Shown: positions 58,985 to 64,000 of the stretch, piece after piece | How positions within the stretch are numbered: the stretch's first letter is position 1 | Layout of the letters: every line of letters starts with the position of its first letter | NCBI RefSeq assembly: GCF_007827365.1 | Contig: NZ_VISI01000002.1 | Location: forward strand, 2,857,001 to 2,921,000 | Origin: Olleya sp. Hel_I_94 | GTDB taxonomy: Bacteria > Bacteroidota > Bacteroidia > Flavobacteriales > Flavobacteriaceae | Length of the DNA stretch: 64,000 nt | Reading direction: 5' to 3' | Program-made: the position numbers and the translations under genes | The notes under the pieces: model-generated | The model's database searches: none | What the model saw: the letters and a program-made list of their open reading frames with translations, nothing else | What the model was told of the DNA's origin: nothing

Positions 58985-59824
58985 TTACATTAGTTTTTTA
59001 TAGTCAGATGACTTTATGGTTATAGTGGTTTTGTCCAAAGCAATACATGTCATTTTTATGGCTTTGGGTTTGCGTTTAGAGGTGTCAACCATATCCATTT
59101 CTAGCGTTAGTCCATCTATCATTTTCATCCAAGATTGATTGTTCCCTTTTTTGCTTTTAAGGTTGTACATGGATTTTACAAATGATATACCTGCGTTTTG
59201 TGTAATCCAAACAGTACCTTCAATGTCTGGTCCTTTAACTTTAAAAGCTTCACATGTATAGCCTAATATTGTTTTAGTGTTTCCGGTAGCTATTATGCTT
59301 ATTTTGGATTGATTAATAGCGTCGTTAGTGGAGTCCTCAAAGTTTAAACCCATAGCCATTAGTGTTTTGTCGCCTTTATTGTCCATAAACATATACATGG
59401 ATTTTTTGTCTATATCCATAACGCTTATCACATCATTCTTACCTGTTTTATCAGGAATACTAGTTCCAAAATAATTTCCAGCATTAGTTAAATAGTACGC
59501 TAAGTTTGTTGTGCGTTTGCCATCTTCTATTTGCATGACGTATTTATGAGAAAATGTGTAGGTGTTTGCAGGAGTTTCAGCAGATGTACTAGTGCCAAAA
59601 GGTGATTTATTATTACTAGTAGCGGTTTTAGGATCACTACTATTATTAAATGTAGAATCAAAAGCTTTTTCTGTTTCGCGTTCGGTTTTTTGTTCAACTT
59701 TCTTTTCTAAAGTTTTTTCAGCAGCTTTTTCTGCTTTTTTAGCTAGTTTTTTCCAGATCTGTGCATTACTTGACGTTGCAAAGCAGCACATTAATATTAT
59801 TAGTAAGGGTTTTAAAAGTTTCAT
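58985..59824 (-). CDS. DUF4412 domain secreted protein
   Basis: 279 residues with signal peptide LLIILMCCFATSSNAQ. A Lys/Glu/Ala helix (KKLAKKAEKAAEKTLEKKVE) and a Ser/Thr/Asn linker precede the DUF4412 domain (FSHKYVMQIEDGKRTTNLAYYL ... YTCEAFKVKGPDIEGTVWITQNAGISFVKS). DUF4412 is an envelope beta-sheet domain of unknown role. It is the middle gene of the operon 60194-58347. Confidence 0.82.
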   Translation of the reverse strand: MKLLKPLLIILMCCFATSSNAQIWKKLAKKAEKAAEKTLEKKVEQKTERETEKAFDSTFNNSSDPKTATSNNKSPFGTSTSAETPANTYTFSHKYVMQIEDGKRTTNLAYYLTNAGNYFGTSIPDKTGKNDVISVMDIDKKSMYMFMDNKGDKTLMAMGLNFEDSTNDAINQSKISIIATGNTKTILGYTCEAFKVKGPDIEGTVWITQNAGISFVKSMYNLKSKKGNNQSWMKMIDGLTLEMDMVDTSKRKPKAIKMTCIALDKTTITIKSSDYKKLM

Positions 59825-59846
59825 TGTTTTATTTTTAATGGATTAA

Positions 59847-60194
59847 TTATTCGTCTTTTTTAGCTTCCTTTATTTGTTTTCCAATAGCTTGTCCTAATGA
59901 GTCTTTTTGTTTTTGTGTCAAATCTTTAGATATCAAGTAATATTGATTTTTTAGCTCTGTTTTTTGTTTTTCAGCTAAGTCCGATTTTTCTAATAACTCT
60001 AAATATCCTATTGCTTTTCCGTTAGCTTTACCATCAAGGTTTTCGCCAAAAAGGCTGGTTAAAGTTTGAGTCCCTTTATCTAAAAAATTGTTAGAGTTAG
60101 TAGTAGTGGAATCTTTAGTAGTAGTTTTGTTTTGTCCATGTCCACTAATAGTAAAAGTTAATAGTATCATGATTGTGAATAGCAGCGTTTTCAT
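59847..60194 (-). CDS. Small secreted protein of unknown function
   Basis: 115 residues with signal peptide LLFTIMILLTFTISGHG. A Thr/Ser-rich linker leads into a helical, charged C-terminal part (IGYLELLEKSDLAEKQKTEL). It is the first gene of a three-gene envelope operon, divergent from the sigma factor gene across a 130-bp intergenic region. Confidence 0.65.
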   Translation of the reverse strand: MKTLLFTIMILLTFTISGHGQNKTTTKDSTTTNSNNFLDKGTQTLTSLFGENLDGKANGKAIGYLELLEKSDLAEKQKTELKNQYYLISKDLTQKQKDSLGQAIGKQIKEAKKDE

Positions 60195-60324
60195 TTTTTT
60201 AAAGTTTTATAATTACGCTTATTAATGTTTTGATTTTAAAAAGGTTAACAGAAGATGCTTTTTATTTTAAAAAAAAGTTAATTTTACTTTTACGTGTTAA
60301 CCTTTCCTTCAAACCAAGTATTAA

Positions 60325-60894
60325 ATGGCAAATAACCAAGAAGAAATATCGCTTCAAAGTTTAAAACTGGGCTCAGACCAAGCGCTTCAGCAAGTGTATG
60401 AAGACAACAGAGATAAGTTTATAAATTTTGCTAGACGTTATAATTTGGATACCGATGACATTATAGATATTTACCAAGATGCTTATATCGTGTTTTATAA
60501 CAATGTAATGAGTGGTAAAATTGAAAGCTTTACAAGCAGTATTTCTACTTATTTATTTAGTATTGGTAAATACTTAATCTTTGATAAGATGAAAAAAAAC
60601 AACAAAAAAGTAAGCGCTAATTTTGATTTATCCTTAGTTAAGGATTCTGATGATTTAGTAACTACTTTGGAGGTTGAAAATGAAGCGTTAACCCAAGAGC
60701 AAAAGCTACTAAAACAGCATTTTAAAGACTTAGGTAAGCAATGTCAAGAGTTACTTACCTTATTTTATTACAGAGGATTTACCATTAAAGACATTTTAAA
60801 ACATAGTAATTATAATAGCGAAAACGTTATTAAAAGCGCTAAGTCTAGATGCCTAAAAACCTTAAAACAACGTATTAATAGCAATCCAAAATAA
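60325..60894 (+). CDS. RNA polymerase sigma-70 family (ECF-like) sigma factor
   Basis: 189 residues. Region 2 is at about 25-100 (FINFARRYNLDTDDIIDIYQDAYIVFYNNV, ISTYLFSIGKYLIFDKMKK). Region 4 with its HTH is at about 130-185 (LGKQCQELLTLFYYRGFTIKDIL ... ENVIKSAKSRCLKTLKQRI). No region 3 is present. A gene for a single-TM TPR protein follows after 1 bp, in the place of an anti-sigma factor, and a CHAT-TPR gene converges on the pair. Confidence 0.9.
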   Translation: MANNQEEISLQSLKLGSDQALQQVYEDNRDKFINFARRYNLDTDDIIDIYQDAYIVFYNNVMSGKIESFTSSISTYLFSIGKYLIFDKMKKNNKKVSANFDLSLVKDSDDLVTTLEVENEALTQEQKLLKQHFKDLGKQCQELLTLFYYRGFTIKDILKHSNYNSENVIKSAKSRCLKTLKQRINSNPK

Positions 60895-60895
60895 C

Positions 60896-61618
60896 ATGGA
60901 TAAAGAACAACTTTTATATCTATATTTTTCTAATACTTTGACTCCAGAGCAAGAACAGGCGTTTAATAATTTATTAAAAACGGACTCTGAATTTAAAGCG
61001 CAATTTGAATTTGAAAATAATATCAAGCAAGTCATTAAGGCAGAACAAAGCGAGATTTTAAAATTAAAACTACAGGGTTTTGAAAAAAAGATAAAGACTG
61101 AGCAAAACAATGCCAAATCATGGTTTAATTGGCGCATTGCTGCATCCATTGTCTTTTTTTTAGCAGCTGGTTGGTTTGGTTACGATGCTTTTTTTGGTGT
61201 AAATTATGAGGATTTATATGCTAGCAATTATAAAAACTATCCAAACACAGTTTATACTATTACAAGAGGGGAAGATACAAGTAGTCTTGAACGTGAAGCT
61301 TTTGTAGCTTATGAAACCGAAGACTATAATTTAGCAATTCAAAAATTTAATAAAATAGAAAATAAACAACCCTACTTTAATTTTTATAAAGCAAATTCGT
61401 ATTTAGGTTTAGGCGAATTAGATAAAGCAAAAGATTTGTTTAAAATAGAAACAGCAGCAGATGAAGCTGAATTTAAAGCAGAAGCTAATTGGTATTTGGC
61501 CTTAATTAATTTGAAACAGCATAATAAAACCGAAGCCACTAAATATTTTGAAACTTTAATTGCAAATTATAATTACAAAAAGGAGGAAGCTAAAACGTTA
61601 CTTGAAAGTTTAAACTAA
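60896..61618 (+). CDS. Single-pass membrane TPR protein, putative anti-sigma factor
   Basis: 240 residues. The cytosolic N-terminal 80 residues start like anti-sigma proteins of this kind (MDKEQLLYLYFSNTLTPEQEQAF). One transmembrane helix lies at about 82-100 (IAASIVFFLAAGWFGYDAFF). Periplasmic TPR-like helices follow (AYETEDYNLAIQKFNKIE, YKANSYLGLGELDKAKDLF, ANWYLALINLKQHNKTEATKYF). It is encoded 1 bp after the sigma factor. Its 3' end overlaps the convergent CHAT gene by 4 bp. Confidence 0.75.
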   Translation: MDKEQLLYLYFSNTLTPEQEQAFNNLLKTDSEFKAQFEFENNIKQVIKAEQSEILKLKLQGFEKKIKTEQNNAKSWFNWRIAASIVFFLAAGWFGYDAFFGVNYEDLYASNYKNYPNTVYTITRGEDTSSLEREAFVAYETEDYNLAIQKFNKIENKQPYFNFYKANSYLGLGELDKAKDLFKIETAADEAEFKAEANWYLALINLKQHNKTEATKYFETLIANYNYKKEEAKTLLESLN

Positions 61619-64000
61619 CTATTTTTCTTTTTTAATAGTATACCTAATATTACTATTAGCAGTATTCCTGCTATAATCCATAACCAATAATGCGTTGAGG
61701 TTAAAGGCTCAGTATTTCCAGAAATTACAAATGCAGACCAATAATATGGATGTGATAAGGCATTGTCTTTATTTTGTTTTACAAAAGTTAGCTTAGCTTG
61801 CTGTAAGGCTAAGTCTTTAGGTTGTCCTTTTGAAAGGTTTTTGTAAAAATCTGACATTAATGCAGCAGAAGACGCATCGTTAATTTTCCAAAGTGTGCTA
61901 GATATACTTTGTGCACCACTAAAGTAAAAGCCTCTTGCTAAACTTAATAATCCTTCTCCACGTTTTAAATTTCCTATTCCGCTCTCGCAAGCAGATAGGG
62001 TAACCAAATTGGCATTGAGTTTTAAATTATACAAGTCTTTAGTATACAGATAACCGTTTTGCCTATTTTTAATGGTAAATGCTAAAAACGAAAACTCAGG
62101 AGCTTCATCATTAAAAACAGCATGTGTTGCCAAGTGTAAAATACTATAATTAGTACTTTTAGTATTAAAATTTTGTAAGGTAGCATTGTCATGACTTAAT
62201 ACTTGACCTTTAAAATAATCTGCACAATCTTTTGCTTCTTTTAAGTTATTAGGTAACGCTAGTAATTTGCTGTTGTTAAAACTTGGCGCGAAAGCTAAAA
62301 GTTTTCCATTATTAGATTTTTTAGCTTGTAATTGCTGTAATAATGTTGCAGAATTAATGTAACTTATATTATGTTTTTCAAGTAAATAATTGGATTTTTT
62401 ATCAATTAAAGCAGCAAAAGGTATGTAGTTTAACAATCCATCTGCTATAATTATTAGATTTTGATTTAATTTATTAATAGGAGCTATTATCTTATCGTGT
62501 AAACTTTCTAGATTTTTTCTTAACAGCTCTAAATTGGACTTAGGATTGCTAAGCATTTTATATGTTAATTTTATTGAATCATTAAAATTATAATCCAATG
62601 TTATTCTCTTAAGTTGTTTTGTGTTTTTAGTTATTCCAAATGCATAGATCGCATTTTCACCATAAAAATAGGAGATAAGCATATCTTTTTTAGATAATAG
62701 TTGTTGTGTTTTTTTTAAACTAATCCCTTTTGAATTGTACTTTAAATTAAAGTAATTTTTATAGTTTGACTCTAGACGTTTTAAATAATTAGTATGTTCT
62801 AGTTTTAAGTTGGTTAACTCCTCTTTTAAAGTTTCAGTTTTATTAACGTTTAGTTTTTTTTCTAAAGTGGTAATTTTATATTTCAAAACGTCTCCTTCTT
62901 CAATTATGTTTTTTGGGATATTTGCATAATTGGTAGCTTTACTACTTAATAATGCTTCTAAAAGTAAAATGCTTTTACTTTTTTCTGCATATAAAAAAGC
63001 TTGATCTATATAAGTGTTATTATTGCTTTTGCTATCTAAAGTAAAACAGGCCTCTATACCTGACTCAAATAATGGAAAAGCATTTTCAATAAAAAAAAGT
63101 TTGTCATCATTATACCTAAAGGTTGGTCTTAGTTTGTCTAAAATACTAATAGCATAATTTACGGTGTTGATAGTTTCAATAGGATTATTAAGATTGTTTA
63201 ATGTAATAGCTTTTAGCTTTAATGTTTTTAATAAGTTTATTTGATTAATGCTTGATTTAATAGAATCATTTTCAAATAAATTTATAGCTATATTATAATG
63301 GTTTATAGCCTTATTTGGATCATCGTACTTTTGATGCAACTCGCCTATATCAGAATTTGTAATTGCTATATATTGGTTGTTTTTATACGATCTAGTGGCT
63401 TTTTTTTTGTAAAAATCTAGCGCTTTATCTAATTCATTTAATGCTTTTTCATAGTTGTTTTCATTATCATATATTTCGGAGTATAGTTTATAATAATTTA
63501 CATTGTACATATGGTTTATGTCTAAATACTGCTTAGCTTTTTTTAGATAAAATTTAGCACTATCAATTTTTTTTAATTGAATGTAATTTTTGGCAATATT
63601 AAAACACGAAGACATAATATTGTTTGAGCCACCTTTATTATCGTAGTAGTTTAAAAATTTAAGAAAATAGCTGTTAGATTGTTTATGCTTGTTTTCTTTT
63701 TTTAAAACTTCGGCTAGCAAATTATAGTTTGAGTATATCAAATCATTATTTGTACTATCTATTGTTTTTAAAAACCTGATATTTTTATCATACAGTGCTT
63801 TAGATAAGGCGTATTTACCTTCGTCAGTATTCATTTTAGCCACATAACTATAAGCTACAGAAAGAAACGTTTTGTTTTTTAAAAGTTGGGAGTTGTCAGC
63901 GTTTGCTGTGTTATCAATTATTTTTTGAAAACGATTTTTAGCTGCTTCGTAATTGTTTAAGCGGTAATAATAAAAACCATAATAAAAGTTAATATGGTTT
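61615..64000 (-). CDS. TPR-CHAT protein (5'-truncated by window edge)
   Basis: The frame stays open to the window end, so the N terminus lies beyond 64000; a GTG near 63843 is not the true start. TPR repeats fill the visible N-terminal half (for example YYYRLNNYEAAKNRFQKIID, KALNELDKALDFYKK). A CHAT domain follows, with the catalytic His in ILHLATHAVF (near 62120) and Cys in LSACESGIGNLKRGEG (near 61985). A C-terminal transmembrane helix (LWIIAGILLIVILGILL) ends in KKKNS, so the CHAT domain is probably periplasmic if a signal peptide is present. CHAT domains are caspase-like proteases. The gene faces the sigma/TPR pair. Confidence 0.88.
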   Translation of the reverse strand, partial: NHINFYYGFYYYRLNNYEAAKNRFQKIIDNTANADNSQLLKNKTFLSVAYSYVAKMNTDEGKYALSKALYDKNIRFLKTIDSTNNDLIYSNYNLLAEVLKKENKHKQSNSYFLKFLNYYDNKGGSNNIMSSCFNIAKNYIQLKKIDSAKFYLKKAKQYLDINHMYNVNYYKLYSEIYDNENNYEKALNELDKALDFYKKKATRSYKNNQYIAITNSDIGELHQKYDDPNKAINHYNIAINLFENDSIKSSINQINLLKTLKLKAITLNNLNNPIETINTVNYAISILDKLRPTFRYNDDKLFFIENAFPLFESGIEACFTLDSKSNNNTYIDQAFLYAEKSKSILLLEALLSSKATNYANIPKNIIEEGDVLKYKITTLEKKLNVNKTETLKEELTNLKLEHTNYLKRLESNYKNYFNLKYNSKGISLKKTQQLLSKKDMLISYFYGENAIYAFGITKNTKQLKRITLDYNFNDSIKLTYKMLSNPKSNLELLRKNLESLHDKIIAPINKLNQNLIIIADGLLNYIPFAALIDKKSNYLLEKHNISYINSATLLQQLQAKKSNNGKLLAFAPSFNNSKLLALPNNLKEAKDCADYFKGQVLSHDNATLQNFNTKSTNYSILHLATHAVFNDEAPEFSFLAFTIKNRQNGYLYTKDLYNLKLNANLVTLSACESGIGNLKRGEGLLSLARGFYFSGAQSISSTLWKINDASSAALMSDFYKNLSKGQPKDLALQQAKLTFVKQNKDNALSHPYYWSAFVISGNTEPLTSTHYWLWIIAGILLIVILGILLKKKNS

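Overview
This window looks like a chromosome segment of a marine-type member of the Flavobacteriaceae (Bacteroidota). The evidence is strongly AT-rich DNA, recurrent Bacteroidota-type promoter boxes (TAnnTTTG), type IX secretion sorting domains (Por_Secre_tail and CHU_C/gliding-motility C-terminal domains), and many Bacteroidota-restricted families (DUF5522, DUF6702, DUF4136, DUF4412, DUF3050). The species cannot be named from the sequence.

Layout. 1-0.4 kb: tail of an ApbE flavin transferase. 0.5-7.8 kb: a sensor kinase with a Y_Y_Y/beta-propeller sensor and its LytTR response regulator, followed by a secreted LamG/LRR type IX cargo protein, a secreted unknown protein and a lipoprotein. All three promoters here carry the same 21-bp-spaced direct repeat at the same distance from the -7 box, so this appears to be a self-contained regulon. 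7.8-16.4 kb: housekeeping genes (map operon, CoA-transferase, HAD hydrolase, gpmI, and a GNAT/VanY/M48 operon). 16.5-24.5 kb: a two-gene surface-protein operon including a 2270-residue acidic repeat protein with 16 repeat units. 24.7 kb: tRNA-Gly(TCC). 24.9-32.5 kb: pepE, a tandem paralogue pair, DUF6702, a secreted M1 aminopeptidase, a nuclease, and an orphan PoNi-type immunity gene preceded by what looks like the decayed end of its toxin. 32.6-41 kb: DUF4136, hutU, a short DUF5522 gene, an ACC-deaminase/GH73/hemL operon, two CpxP/Spy-like proteins and a diheme lipoprotein.

41-50.7 kb is an accessory island. It has a tyrosine recombinase next to the 3' end of lysS, an excisionase-type HTH gene, a filamentous-phage-type (gene II/X) replication protein, a four-gene operon resembling an ABC-three-component conflict system (two-TM protein, C-terminal-domain protein, middle component, Rad50/SMC-like ATPase with a zinc motif), a highly structured non-coding segment, two lipoproteins and a peptide-arginase-like gene. 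A free-standing copy of the lysyl-tRNA synthetase C-terminal domain lies at the far end. This fits integration into the lysS 3' end, with the original 3' end displaced about 9.5 kb away.

50.5-64 kb returns to core genes: lysS, lipB, two glycosyltransferase-type membrane and cytosolic proteins, a YejK/NdpA-type nucleoid protein, several envelope proteins, and a sigma factor with a TPR membrane protein facing a CHAT-TPR protease-like gene that runs off the window end.

The strongest candidates for new biology are the LytTR regulon with its fixed promoter architecture, the ABC-3C-like operon with its neighbouring structured element, and the lysS-targeted island.
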